Notes: generated by a model from the letters alone, not told the origin. DNA of 64,000 bases from Clostridiaceae bacterium M8S5 (GCA_029227815.1 CP118523.1:1116001-1180000); one strand, 5' to 3'; positions 5,722-14,640 are shown, numbered from the stretch's first letter. Numbers and translations are program-made.

Positions 5722-7936
5722 AGTTGAAACAAATAATAGTACTGATATAAAAGAAAAGCCTGATTTGAGTAAGGATAATATAGTTGAAGTTGGTGAAGAA
5801 AAGGATGAACATAAAGTAAAAGAGGAAGATAATAATCAAATAGAACCTATAAAAAAAGAAGAGACTCAGAAACGTTTTAAAATTTTGAATAGTTCAATTG
5901 TACTTTTTTTATACATAGCATTGATTTCAACAGTAATAGCTTTTAGTTATGCACCTGTTAAAAAATGGTATGGCTACGAGAATATAGAACAGAAATATAT
6001 ACAATCTAGGTTATTTTCAAATAATATGTTTCGATATACTGAGTATTTGCTGAATAGTACCGATGAATACTATCCTAATATTAATTTAGAGGTACAACCA
6101 TATGCAGATGCAAAGAGTTTAAAATACTTAGTGCGTTTTGATGATGAAGTAAAAGTACTTTCTAATGACAAGCATGAATGGTTTAATTTAGAAAATGCAA
6201 ATACATTATACTATATAAGAATTCAATGTGATGATAAAGGTAAATTTACCATAGAAGAATTGAATGATAAAAAATTTGAAAGTAGCATCTTATTGTCAAG
6301 ACTAAATGAGTGGAATAAAAATAGAAAGCAAGGACCATTTAAGAATGTACGAGTTCAATATTTAATACCAAAAAATCTATCACAATACGACGATGAATTG
6401 GTTACAGAAATAAGTAGATATTCTGTAGAATATGCTTTAATATGGATTATAGCAATAATTTCAGTAATAGGTGCAATCATAGTTATATTATCAGCTTTGT
6501 TAGCAGATTATAAAAATCAAAAAGAGAGGAAAATACTAAGATTATACAACATAATGCCACTGGAGTTTAAAATAGCCATTGTTGTAGGTGTAGCAGCATT
6601 TTGTATAGCTTTTGGGAATAATATACTTTATAATCTTGAAGATCAAATTATAACTGCCATATGTTTAGCAAATGATAATTTTCACATAATCGGAATAACC
6701 GCATTGTTTATTATATACATGTGGATTTATAAAAACATTGTTTATGTCAAGTACATTTACCATAAAGGAATTGTAGAAGGTTTAATCAAGAATAGCATAG
6801 CTGGATTGATACTTTTAAGAGTTGGTAGAGTATTAATAAGAATATGCAAAGCTTTAGGTGTAATTTGCGGGAGAATGTTTGTAGCTTTACGTAATAAATT
6901 TAGAAAATTTTCAAACATGGAATTAAGTAAAAAATATTATATTCTTTTAGGTTTAATAATATTAATAAATATTATACTACTGATTTTCTGTGCTTCAGTA
7001 TACAAAAATGATTTAACATTATTAGTATTCGGGCTATATGAACTTTTAGTTGTTGTATTATTAACGGTAATATTTTTAAAAACAAAAAAACTAGAAACAG
7101 ATACAAATAGTCTTTCGCAAGGTAAATTTAATATAGAGTACAACAGTGAAAAAGGAATATACAGTTCTATATATAACAACTTAAACAATATAAATAAAGG
7201 ATTTAAAGTAGCAGTAGAAGATGCTACAAAAAGTCAGCAGATGAAAGCTGAACTTATAACAAATGTTTCACATGATCTTAAGACACCACTTACATCAATA
7301 ATCACATATGTTGACTTGCTTAAGAGTGATGAAGTGGATAGTAAATCTAAGAGAGAGTATATAGATATACTAGATAAAAAATCTAAAAGATTACAAATAT
7401 TAATAGAGGATTTATTTGAAGCTAGTAAAGCTAGCAGTGGAAGTGTAGAGATGTTCTTTGAAGATATAGATATAATAGCACTTTTTAGGCAGACAATAGG
7501 AGAGCTAGAAGAGAGAATTGAAAAAAGCTCATTAAACTTCAAAATAAATTTACCAAACGAAAAAATAATCTGTAGACTAGATGGGAAAAGAACGTATAGG
7601 ATATTTGAAAATATAATGAGTAATATTTTTAAATACTCTATGGAAAATTCAAGAGTATACATTGATCTCAAAGAAAGTTCAAGTGATGTAATGTTTATAT
7701 TTAGAAATATAGCTGCTTATGAAATGAACTTTGACGAACAGGAGATAATAGAAAGATTCACAAGAGGAGACAAGTCGAGAAATACAGAAGGTTCAGGTCT
7801 AGGGTTAGCGATAACAAAAAGTTTAATGAGTTTGCAAGATGGCCTAATGGACATAAAAATAGATGGCGATTTATTTAAACTGTCATTAATATTTAAAAAA
7901 TCAACAAAAATGGCAGTTGAAAATAATATAAATTAA
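5699..7936 (+). CDS. Multi-span sensor histidine kinase
   Basis: Start is the TTG at 5699, preceded by AAAGGTGGTG and overlapping the regulator gene by 23 bases. The 745-residue protein begins with about 60 charged residues, then a membrane span (about 65-85), an outside loop of about 150 residues, and further spans near 240, 290, 330, 415 and 445. The cytoplasmic kinase part has ITNVSHDLKTPLTS with His525, an N box NIMSNIFKYS near 637 and the ATP-lid GSGLGLAITKSL near 700. It should phosphorylate the regulator at Asp54. The outside loop has no family I know; related VanS-like kinases sense cell-wall stress or peptide antibiotics, but the signal here is unknown. The long hydrophilic head is unusual. 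Confidence 0.92.
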   Translation: MDTNSKNEVETNNSTDIKEKPDLSKDNIVEVGEEKDEHKVKEEDNNQIEPIKKEETQKRFKILNSSIVLFLYIALISTVIAFSYAPVKKWYGYENIEQKYIQSRLFSNNMFRYTEYLLNSTDEYYPNINLEVQPYADAKSLKYLVRFDDEVKVLSNDKHEWFNLENANTLYYIRIQCDDKGKFTIEELNDKKFESSILLSRLNEWNKNRKQGPFKNVRVQYLIPKNLSQYDDELVTEISRYSVEYALIWIIAIISVIGAIIVILSALLADYKNQKERKILRLYNIMPLEFKIAIVVGVAAFCIAFGNNILYNLEDQIITAICLANDNFHIIGITALFIIYMWIYKNIVYVKYIYHKGIVEGLIKNSIAGLILLRVGRVLIRICKALGVICGRMFVALRNKFRKFSNMELSKKYYILLGLIILINIILLIFCASVYKNDLTLLVFGLYELLVVVLLTVIFLKTKKLETDTNSLSQGKFNIEYNSEKGIYSSIYNNLNNINKGFKVAVEDATKSQQMKAELITNVSHDLKTPLTSIITYVDLLKSDEVDSKSKREYIDILDKKSKRLQILIEDLFEASKASSGSVEMFFEDIDIIALFRQTIGELEERIEKSSLNFKINLPNEKIICRLDGKRTYRIFENIMSNIFKYSMENSRVYIDLKESSSDVMFIFRNIAAYEMNFDEQEIIERFTRGDKSRNTEGSGLGLAITKSLMSLQDGLMDIKIDGDLFKLSLIFKKSTKMAVENNIN

Positions 7937-7965
7937 TAATTCCTAAACACTTATCCAATTTAAAA

Positions 7966-7995
7966 GAAGCTGTTAGAAATAACAGCTTCTTAGAT
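7966..7995 (+). terminator. Terminator-like hairpin, first copy
   Basis: GAAGCTGTTA (7966-7975) pairs with TAACAGCTTC across GAAA. The same 26 bases recur at 8142-8167. Here few T residues follow, so it terminates poorly. Confidence 0.6.
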
Positions 7996-8141
7996 TGATG
8001 ACAAAGTCATCAAGATAGCAGACTTTAGAAAAGTTCAATTTCAAGGCGTGTTAAAATTGAGTAGCAGAGCTTACTTAGAGGTAAGTGAGCAACGGAAATT
8101 TTAACAACAACGCAGAAATTGGGCTTTTGTCTACGGTCTGA
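7992..8141. repeat. 150-bp long-hairpin element between duplicated terminators
   Basis: The segment starts with a small perfect hairpin (GATGAC AAA GTCATC) and then folds over about 120 bases into one long imperfect hairpin: CAGAC with GTCTG, AAAAG with CTTTT, CAATTTC with GAAATTG, TTAAAATT with AATTTTAA, and CTTACTT with AAGTGAG near the tip. It is flanked on both sides by the 26-base GAAGCTGTTA hairpin, as if inserted into, or having duplicated, a terminator. It has no coding frame. Miniature mobile elements and dispersed intergenic repeats of clostridia look like this, but I see only one copy in the window. Confidence 0.5.
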
Positions 8142-8172
8142 GAAGCTGTTAGAAATAACAGCTTCTTTTTAG
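8142..8172 (+). terminator. Terminator of the two-component operon, second copy
   Basis: The same GAAGCTGTTA/TAACAGCTTC stem as at 7966, here followed by TTTTT, so this copy should be the working terminator. Confidence 0.7.
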
Positions 8173-8227
8173 TTTTCTATTAGACAAGCTAAAACAATAA
8201 CCAAACAACCAGCAAACTAATTAAGAT

Positions 8228-8471
8228 GCATATCCGTTTTTCTGGAGAAGCGACTTTAGAAGACTTGTTACTTCAATGCTTTTACATAATAAAAGGAACA
8301 GGACACCAATTAAAAAGAATTAGGATATGCTTCCACCAATAGGTAAAGAATCATCTAAAACTAATGCTTATAAACTTACAAAGCTTGACCGTAGTGATAA
8401 GATACCCAAAATCAACTTGATGCTTAACAAATAAAGTATTGAGTAACTACTAAGACCTGTAAAGATAAACT
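8228..8471 (+). ncRNA. Orphan copy of the type II structured RNA module
   Basis: GCATATCC (8228-8235) pairs perfectly with GGATATGC (8323-8330), enclosing CGTTTTTCTGGAGAAGCGAC and a GCTTTTA loop also found at 29271-29385 and 29648-29761 inside the tail locus. The inner stem sequence differs from those copies but still pairs in part (GACTTGTTACTT with AAGGAACAGGAC). The downstream part, about 8421-8471, matches the shared 3' box (AACAAATAAAGT..GAGTAAC..AAAGATAA). There is no coding frame. It lies between two convergent gene groups. Strand is inferred from the copies in the tail operon. Confidence 0.55.
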
Positions 8472-8567
8472 AAGATTTCACGTTACTAAAATAGAAGTAT
8501 ACGTAAAACAAAAAAATGACCATATAATTATTACAATGGTCATTTTTGATTAAATTCTAATATAAAA

Positions 8568-9773
8568 TTATGCGTTAAACATAGTATTTTCATTTTTAAA
8601 AGAGTAAGTTATAGCTTTAGTCAATACAAATGCAGTTAATAAAGACGAACCTATAGTGAATAAAAATGATTGCATATCTAAATTAAAATTAAGAATGGCT
8701 TTAATAGATGCTATGCTTCCATAGACTGGTATAGCATATTTATAACTGCTTATTTCGCTACTACCAAACATAGTAGAGAAAGATGCCAACATTACAATCA
8801 TAAATACAGGAGTAACATAAGTCGCAGCTTCCTTTACAGTTTTAGCCTTTACAGATATCAAACAAACTAAACCAACGTTTATTCCAACTAGAGTTATCAT
8901 GATAAGTAATAACTGAATGAATTGCATTATAGAAAACTGAGGTAGACCTCCACCAACAGGTATAATACTAGAAGCAAATGGTACTGATATAGCAACTCCT
9001 ATAAAAGAACAAAGTGCGCTTATAATAGCTATGATTCCAAGGCCAGCCATTTTACCATATGCGATACTGTTTCTGCTAATAGGGGCAAGTAATAGATTAG
9101 CCATAGTACCTCTTTCCTTTTCCCCTGCGATAGATTCCATTCCAACTCCCATAGTAGAAGAGAACAGTATTATACCAATAAGCATAGGTAATATCATGCT
9201 CAACATTTTACCCTTTTGCTTATTTTTATCAACTATAACACCTTCACTATTTGTAGCGTCAATAGAAAATGCTTTAGTGTAATTTATATTTTCAAATCTT
9301 TTAGTCAAAATATCAGTTTCATAAGGTTCTAATACGCTAGATAAAAACTGTTTTCTAGATTTATTAGAATAATCTTCAGATGGATTGTAGAAAGTCTTTA
9401 TTTCTGGCAATTTACTCTCAGATTTATAGCTAGCTATCTTATTATCAAAATCAACGTCAAATGATACTAGTAAATCAACAGTACCTTTCTTAATAGAATC
9501 TTTTATAGTAGATATGTCTTCACCATTAATATATTTGATTTTAATATTATTTTTTTCTATACTATTGTAATAGTTGTTAAAGCTTTCTGGACTATTTTGA
9601 ACATAAACTATAGGTATATGTTCATTTATATTACTCATCATGCTAGCTGATAACCTTCCTAGCAGAGCATAAGTAGCAAATAAACTTATAGCTGGCAATA
9701 TAAACAAAGAAATTATTAATCTTTTATCTGTAAAAACTCTTTTTAATTCTTTTTTAATAATAGCTAATATCAT
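8568..9773 (-). CDS. ABC-2 type exporter permease (NatB-like)
   Basis: This 401-residue membrane protein has one span near the N-terminus (VFTDKRLIISLFILPAISLFATYALLG), a soluble outside domain of about 150 residues, and five or six spans in the C-terminal half, the layout of NatB/YhaP-like ABC-2 permeases. ESIAGEKERGTMANLLLAP around residue 215 is the typical cytoplasmic coupling segment of the family. It starts 11 bases after the ATPase gene, with which it forms the transporter. Substrate may be sodium, a drug or a peptide; the sequence does not say. Confidence 0.85.
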   Translation of the reverse strand: MILAIIKKELKRVFTDKRLIISLFILPAISLFATYALLGRLSASMMSNINEHIPIVYVQNSPESFNNYYNSIEKNNIKIKYINGEDISTIKDSIKKGTVDLLVSFDVDFDNKIASYKSESKLPEIKTFYNPSEDYSNKSRKQFLSSVLEPYETDILTKRFENINYTKAFSIDATNSEGVIVDKNKQKGKMLSMILPMLIGIILFSSTMGVGMESIAGEKERGTMANLLLAPISRNSIAYGKMAGLGIIAIISALCSFIGVAISVPFASSIIPVGGGLPQFSIMQFIQLLLIMITLVGINVGLVCLISVKAKTVKEAATYVTPVFMIVMLASFSTMFGSSEISSYKYAIPVYGSIASIKAILNFNLDMQSFLFTIGSSLLTAFVLTKAITYSFKNENTMFNA

Positions 9774-9784
9774 ACTAGCACCTC

Positions 9785-10552
9785 CTAATTCATATTTTGC
9801 TTATAAAGTTTAAAAAATGCATCCTCTAAATCAGTTGTTCCTGTATTTTCGAGGATATCTTTTACAGTGCCATTAGCTACGATTTTTCCGTTTATTATTA
9901 TACCAAGATTATCGCATAGCTTATTAGCAAGAGTCATAATGTGAGTAGAAATAATAACAGTTTTACCTTTTTCTCTAAGTAGTTTTAAGTAGTCTAAAAC
10001 GGCTCTTGCAGTTATAATATCAAGTCCTATAGTAGGTTCATCAAAGATAACCACATCTGGGTCATGTATCAGACTAACAGCAATAGAGAGCTTTTGTTTC
10101 ATACCTGTTGATAAATCCTCAATTTTTTTATCAGCAAATGAGGTAATACCGAAATATTCAAATAGTTCATCCTTTCTTTTGTTAATAGTTTTTTTATCCA
10201 TTCCATGTAATCCACCAAAAAACTCAATAGTGTAATTGGGAGTAAAATGTTGGTCAAGTTTAAGTTCATTAGTCAAGAAACCTATCTTTTTTCTAACTTC
10301 TATAGAATCTTTCACACTATCATGACCGTCTACGTATATGTGACCTTCTGTTGGATTAAGTAAAGTAGCAATACATCTAAGAGTAGTAGTTTTACCAGCT
10401 CCGTTAGGGCCTAGTAAACCATATATCTTACCTCTTTCAGCAAAAAATGAAATATCATTTGCTGCTCTTTTAATATTGTCTTTTGTCTTTAACTTAGCCA
10501 TTTGTTTCTTGCTTAGTTTGTAGATTTTTGAAAAGTTTTTTACTTCAATCAT
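9785..10552 (-). CDS. ABC transporter ATPase (NatA-like)
   Basis: The 255-residue nucleotide-binding subunit has Walker A GPNGAGKTT (48-56), signature LSTGM (147-151), Walker B VVIFDEP (167-173) and the switch His204. It drives export through the permease encoded directly downstream. A 25-residue charged insertion before the first strand pair (KLSKKQMAKLKTKDNIKRA) is typical of clostridial NatA-like ATPases. It starts at an ATG with a GAGAGGCG-type site. The upstream gap carries a stem-loop at 10625-10662 that may be part of its control. Confidence 0.9.
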   Translation of the reverse strand: MIEVKNFSKIYKLSKKQMAKLKTKDNIKRAANDISFFAERGKIYGLLGPNGAGKTTTLRCIATLLNPTEGHIYVDGHDSVKDSIEVRKKIGFLTNELKLDQHFTPNYTIEFFGGLHGMDKKTINKRKDELFEYFGITSFADKKIEDLSTGMKQKLSIAVSLIHDPDVVIFDEPTIGLDIITARAVLDYLKLLREKGKTVIISTHIMTLANKLCDNLGIIINGKIVANGTVKDILENTGTTDLEDAFFKLYKQNMN

Positions 10553-10624
10553 TATTTATCGCCTCTCTTCCATTACCTTTTCTTATATTTATGAAGATAA
10601 TATGGGTAAAAATTATGTAATTTA

Positions 10625-10662
10625 CAAAGCTAAAACATACGTATTTTGTATAGTTAGCTTTG
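10625..10662. promoter_or_regulatory. Inverted repeat upstream of the ABC exporter operon
   Basis: CAAAGCTA (10625-10632) and TAGCTTTG (10655-10662) are exact inverted copies 22 bases apart. It lies 73 bases before the exporter start on the minus strand, near AT-rich promoter-like sequence. It may be an operator or a hairpin. Confidence 0.35.
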
Positions 10663-10717
10663 CATTTTAGTATAATTTACTTTTAATAGATTGTCAAGTA
10701 TATATTGTAATGAATCA

Positions 10718-10831
10718 ATGAAAGTTAAATATAGAACAAGAAAGGGTGTTGTAACATTTAGATTATTAAGAGCAGATTTTAAGTATTATTATTCAAAAGA
10801 TAAACTTTTAGAAGATGGTTTGGAGGAATAG
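10718..10831 (+). CDS. Possible 37-residue ORF or gene fragment
   Basis: The frame reads MKVKYRTRKGVVTFRLLRAD and continues to LEDGLEE. It has no clear ribosome site and no recognised family. It is the only coding-like stretch in the 10553-10913 gap and may be chance or a remnant. Confidence 0.2.
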   Translation: MKVKYRTRKGVVTFRLLRADFKYYYSKDKLLEDGLEE

Positions 10832-10877
10832 TAAGTATTTATTAAATGATGAACTTCTAACTGTAAGGGAATAAATA

Positions 10878-10910
10878 AAGAGTCAGCTTATTTCTTAAAA
10901 GCTGACTCTT
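10878..10910 (-). terminator. Terminator of ribU
   Basis: AAGAGTCAGCTT (10878-10889) pairs perfectly with AAGCTGACTCTT (10899-10910). It lies 3 bases beyond the ribU stop on the minus strand, followed there by a T-rich stretch. Confidence 0.75.
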
Positions 10911-10913
10911 ATA

Positions 10914-11483
10914 TTATTTGGCGGTAGAAACCTTATTTTGTTCTATTTCATGTTTAAAAACTTTGCTTACACTCTTATATAGCATAACAGTGAGGACAGA
11001 ATTAGCTGTTGCTTTAATTAAGTTAAACGGAACTATAGCTGGCAAGATCATAGCTTTGACAGCAGGCAAAGGAACACCTAAAAATTTAGTAGTAAAAAAC
11101 AGATTTAAAGGAATCATAATTAATGTCATGCATATAGATCCTACTGTTAAACCTAATATAGCGCCTTTAAGTGAATGGAATTTTCTATAGATTAGTCCGG
11201 CCATTATTACAAGAGTACCAGTTGCTATAATATGCATAATTGCGCCAATAATACCGCTGTCTGCATCCACTGTTAAAGCCTGTATAGTGGATATAATAAA
11301 TGTAACTATTAGCCCAGGGATTGGACCATATAAGAAAGTAGCAATCAGAGCTGGAATATCTCCTGGTTCATATTTCAAAAACGGAGCAGATGGTATTATA
11401 GGAAACCTTGCGTAAATCATTAACAACGTACCAATAGCTGCTAACATCGCTAATTTAACCATTTTGTTAACATTATTTTTCAT
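10914..11483 (-). CDS. ribU: Riboflavin ECF transporter S component
   Basis: This 189-residue protein has about six hydrophobic spans and the RibU features: an N-terminal basic MNKMVKLAMLAAIGTLLM segment, FPIIPSAPFLKYEPGDIPALI (the substrate-loop region of RibU proteins) and a Lys-rich tail. It captures riboflavin and works with the shared ECF module (EcfA, EcfA', EcfT), not encoded here. The assignment is firm because an FMN riboswitch lies directly upstream (11545-11660), with a hairpin that includes the ribosome site between the two. Confidence 0.93.
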   Translation of the reverse strand: MKNNVNKMVKLAMLAAIGTLLMIYARFPIIPSAPFLKYEPGDIPALIATFLYGPIPGLIVTFIISTIQALTVDADSGIIGAIMHIIATGTLVIMAGLIYRKFHSLKGAILGLTVGSICMTLIMIPLNLFFTTKFLGVPLPAVKAMILPAIVPFNLIKATANSVLTVMLYKSVSKVFKHEIEQNKVSTAK

Positions 11484-11484
11484 A

Positions 11485-11521
11485 TAAAAAACCTCCTGAC
11501 ATTATAAAATCTTCAGGAGTT
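11485..11521 (-). promoter_or_regulatory. Expression-platform hairpin containing the ribU ribosome site
   Basis: On the minus strand AACTCCTGA (11513-11521) pairs with TCAGGAGGT (11491-11499), followed by a run of T. The 3' arm carries the AGGAGG ribosome site. So one hairpin can act as intrinsic terminator and also hide the ribosome site, the usual off state for an FMN-bound riboswitch. Confidence 0.65.
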
Positions 11522-11544
11522 TCAATTCATTAAAAACTATCTAT

Positions 11545-11660
11545 CTTCTTCCATCCAGACTATACTGTCGGCTCTGGAATCTCACCAGATCAGCGTTAAG
11601 CTCGCGGGCTAACAGAAAAACTGTATTACCGCCGGTAGGGAATCTAACCCTGCCCTGAAG
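11545..11660 (-). ncRNA. FMN riboswitch (RFN element)
   Basis: Read on the minus strand, the segment contains the RFN boxes in order: CTTCAGGGCAGGG, TTCCCTACCGGCGGT, AGCCCGCGAGC, GATCTGGTGAGATTCCAGAG, GCCGACAGTATAGTCTGGAT and GGAAGAAG closing the basal stem. It binds flavin mononucleotide and lowers expression of the downstream riboflavin transporter. Confidence 0.97.
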
Positions 11661-12022
11661 ACTATATTATTGTAATTTAATTCTAACATGAATAAATGAA
11701 GAATACAAGACAAAATACATAGCCCATAAATTTACAAAAATGTAAAAAAATAATACCCTTAGGTACTTGTTCAGTATTTTATATTCTGTTTGTATTTCTA
11801 AATATAGTATATAACAAAAGTATGATTTGTGCAAGTATTTTTAAGAAAAAAAGAGTAAATAGAAGAAAAAATATAAAGAGGCAATAACGACCTATGAGAT
11901 AACCGGTAATTATAGTTTTAAAATCAGGCTGTATAGTATACAATATGAGTATTCTAATTTTATAATAAGTGTAGTTTTAAGGTAATAAATAAATCTTTGC
12001 AACCAGAAAGGAGTAAGCAGGC
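11661..12022. other. Intergenic stretch between the FMN riboswitch and helD
   Basis: Nothing coding is seen on either strand. It must hold the divergent promoters for ribU and helD; the AT content makes single -10 boxes uninformative. AAAGGAG at 12006-12012 is the helD ribosome site. Confidence 0.5.
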
Positions 12023-14251
12023 ATGCATAGAGATTTTAATATGGAGAAAGAACATCTTAAAAATACTTGCCTTACAATTGAGGAGCAAATAATAAAACTG
12101 GAGAAAGAAACAGCAGACTTACGGGTTAAAGTTGAAGAAAGCAAAAGGTCTTCAGGAGGAGCTTTTAGTAATGAGATAGTAACATATATAGAGTTATTAA
12201 ATTCAAAGACAAGAAAACTAAATATATTAAAACAGGCTATAAGTAAACCCTATTTTGGAAGAATTGATTTTAAACAATTAATGAATGACGAACCGGAGAT
12301 ATTTTATATAGGTAAAACCAATGTTGAAGATAAACATAAAATGATAGTTTTAGATTGGAGAGCACCTATTTCAGGACTTTACTATAGTGGTGAAATTGGC
12401 GAAGTTATGTATCAAGCTCCTGGAGGTGCATTTATAGGAGACTTAACACTTAAAAGACAATACGAAATAGAAGAAAGAAGTCTCATAAGTGTATTTGATA
12501 AGGGCTTGACGCCAATGGATGAATACCTATTTTCGGCCCTATCAGAGAAAAAAGACAATAGATTAAAAGATATAGTAACAACTATACAAGGAGAGCAAAA
12601 CGATATTATAAGAGCAGATAGATATAAGACTCTAATAGTTCAGGGGTCTGCTGGTAGTGGCAAAACTACTATAGTTCTTCACAGAATAGCATATTTACTA
12701 TATACTTACCAAGAGGTTTTGTCAGCTGAAAATATACTAGTAATAGTTCCAAATGCACTGTTCCTTAATTATATATCAGATGTTTTACCTGATTTAGGAG
12801 TCACAGATATAAACCAAACAACATATCAAAGACTTATAGAATCCATGATGAAAAAGAAATTTACTGTAGAAAAGAGCGAAACCAAACTTTTAAAGATGTT
12901 AGACCATCAAAAATATACAAAACAAGATAGAGAAAATTTACAGTTAGTATCAAAGTTCAAAGGTTCTCTAATAATGAAAACAATAATAGATGATTACGTA
13001 AATAGTATACTATCCGATTTTGTACCTGATGAAGACGTAACAATAAATGATCATATTGTCTATGAAAAAGACGAAATAAAAAAAATGTTTTACGATGAAC
13101 TTAGTTATTTGCCATTACTACCTAGAATAGATAAGATAACAAGCTATATGAAAAATACGCTGAAAAATAGAATGGAAAGCATTGAAAAAATCATAGATAG
13201 TAAATATATGGCAGAGATAAATGGTATCAAGAAAAGAAGTAATAAAGAAGATGATATAAAAGAAGAACTAATGAAAGTGTATGATGCCAGAGATGAAAAA
13301 ATAAATCAAATGAAAATCGCATCTAAAACTTGCATTGTGCAGTACTTTGATAAATGGAAAAAGATAGATGTTGAGAAAGTGTACAAAATGCTAGTTACAG
13401 ATGAAACAATATTAAAAAAATATACAAAAGATTATAGGGTTGTATCAGATTATTGCAAAGATGTTTTTGGTAATGATAAATATGAAATAGAGGATTTAAC
13501 ACCTATTATGTATCTTCATATGTTATTAATAAATTCAAATGTAAAGAAATATAAACACATAGTAATAGACGAAGCGCAAGATTACAGTCCATTTCAAATG
13601 TATATAATAAATAAATTGAACATCACAAGCTCATTTACTATAGTTGGTGACATTTCCCAAGGAATACATTCATTTAGAGGTATAGATAATTGGTCTGAGT
13701 TAATGAAGGATATATTTGAGGATAAATACTTAAAATACTTAACCTTAAAAAAATGTTATAGATCTACAATAGAGATAATGGATTTAGCAAATAGTGTTTT
13801 AGCCAAATTCCCTACTGAAGACATTATATTATCAGAGCCAGTAATAAGGCATGGTGATGAACCATCTACAATATCTTGTGATAACAAAGAAGAAATGATT
13901 AATAGTATAGAGGAAAATATAAAGACACTATCAGGAAAAGGGAATAAATCAGTTGCGGTAATATGCAAATCTTCAAAAGAAAGTGAAAAGGTTTATAACG
14001 AGTTAAAGAATAGAGGATTGGACGTAAAACTGTTAACAGACAAAGATGTAAACTACAGTGGAGGAATATTAGTAATGCCAGTTCATCTAGCAAAAGGGCT
14101 AGAATTTGACTGCGTATTGATATACAACTGCTCAAAAGACAATTACCCACTGGATAATATATGTATCAAATTACTGTATGTTGCAATAACAAGAGCACTT
14201 CATAATGTATTTATATATTATACAGGAGAAAAGTCACAGCTTATAATATAA
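12023..14251 (+). CDS. helD: HelD-type RNA polymerase recycling helicase
   Basis: The 742-residue protein has an N-terminal coiled-coil arm (about 5-80), a linker with VLDWRAPISGLYY typical of HelD, Walker A GSAGSGKTT (208-216, Lys214), a 1B insertion, the IDEAQD motif (Asp516) and C-terminal UvrD-like motifs (GDISQGIHSFRG, KCYRST, VAITRA). HelD proteins bind RNA polymerase and release it from DNA in an ATP-dependent way, some giving rifampicin tolerance. It starts 10 bases after AAAGGAG; an internal ATG six codons in is possible. It is a single gene with its own terminator. Confidence 0.92.
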   Translation: MHRDFNMEKEHLKNTCLTIEEQIIKLEKETADLRVKVEESKRSSGGAFSNEIVTYIELLNSKTRKLNILKQAISKPYFGRIDFKQLMNDEPEIFYIGKTNVEDKHKMIVLDWRAPISGLYYSGEIGEVMYQAPGGAFIGDLTLKRQYEIEERSLISVFDKGLTPMDEYLFSALSEKKDNRLKDIVTTIQGEQNDIIRADRYKTLIVQGSAGSGKTTIVLHRIAYLLYTYQEVLSAENILVIVPNALFLNYISDVLPDLGVTDINQTTYQRLIESMMKKKFTVEKSETKLLKMLDHQKYTKQDRENLQLVSKFKGSLIMKTIIDDYVNSILSDFVPDEDVTINDHIVYEKDEIKKMFYDELSYLPLLPRIDKITSYMKNTLKNRMESIEKIIDSKYMAEINGIKKRSNKEDDIKEELMKVYDARDEKINQMKIASKTCIVQYFDKWKKIDVEKVYKMLVTDETILKKYTKDYRVVSDYCKDVFGNDKYEIEDLTPIMYLHMLLINSNVKKYKHIVIDEAQDYSPFQMYIINKLNITSSFTIVGDISQGIHSFRGIDNWSELMKDIFEDKYLKYLTLKKCYRSTIEIMDLANSVLAKFPTEDIILSEPVIRHGDEPSTISCDNKEEMINSIEENIKTLSGKGNKSVAVICKSSKESEKVYNELKNRGLDVKLLTDKDVNYSGGILVMPVHLAKGLEFDCVLIYNCSKDNYPLDNICIKLLYVAITRALHNVFIYYTGEKSQLII

Positions 14252-14311
14252 GTTAAGCTAATAATTTTGGAAGGTTATATAGAGGAGTTATAATTTTTCA
14301 TTTATATTTTT

Positions 14312-14353
14312 GGATTGTTTAAATAGATTATACTATTTAGCAATCCTTTTTTT
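14312..14353 (+). terminator. Terminator of helD
   Basis: GGATTG (14313-14318) plus AAATAG pairs with CTATTT plus CAATCC (14341-14346), then TTTTTTT. It separates helD from the lysis genes. Confidence 0.8.
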
Positions 14354-14364
14354 ATTGTTACTGG

Positions 14365-14395
14365 TTTACATATTACATATAAAAACGCTTTTAAT
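14365..14395 (+). promoter_or_regulatory. Promoter of the holin/lysin genes, resembling TcdR/UviA-type promoters
   Basis: TTTACA (14365-14370), 17 bases, CTTTTAAT (14388-14395), 18 bases before the holin start. The two boxes resemble those read by the clostridial toxin/bacteriocin sigma factors TcdR, UviA and BotR (TTTACA and a CTTTT-type -10). No such sigma factor gene is in the window, so the call rests on the two boxes only. Confidence 0.4.
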
Positions 14396-14412
14396 AAATA
14401 GGGAGGTGTAAT

Positions 14413-14640
14413 ATGGAAGATTTAATAATAGAAATAGCATCTAGTCAGGGTATCTGGACAGTTTTAACAGTTTTTTTGTTTTTCTATATTTTTAAGAATC
14501 AAGAAAAAAGAGACCAAAAACAAGAAGAAAGAGAAAAAAAGTACCAAGAAATAATAGCAAATCTAACAGAAAAACTCAATACTGTATTAGATATAAAAGA
14601 AGATGTCAAAGAAATAAAGAAATTAGTACTTAAAAAATAG
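14413..14640 (+). CDS. BhlA/UviB-family holin-like protein
   Basis: A 75-residue protein with one N-terminal hydrophobic span (about 13-30, GIWTVLTVFLFFYIFKNQ) followed by a highly charged helix with a C-terminal KEDVKEIKKLV pattern, as in the BhlA and UviB bacteriocin holins. It would form membrane lesions to let lysin out and so release tail particles. GGGAGGTG lies 6 bases before the start. The lysin gene follows after 65 bases, and the tail cassette after that, so it is the lysis gene of the tailocin locus. Confidence 0.88.
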   Translation: MEDLIIEIASSQGIWTVLTVFLFFYIFKNQEKRDQKQEEREKKYQEIIANLTEKLNTVLDIKEDVKEIKKLVLKK

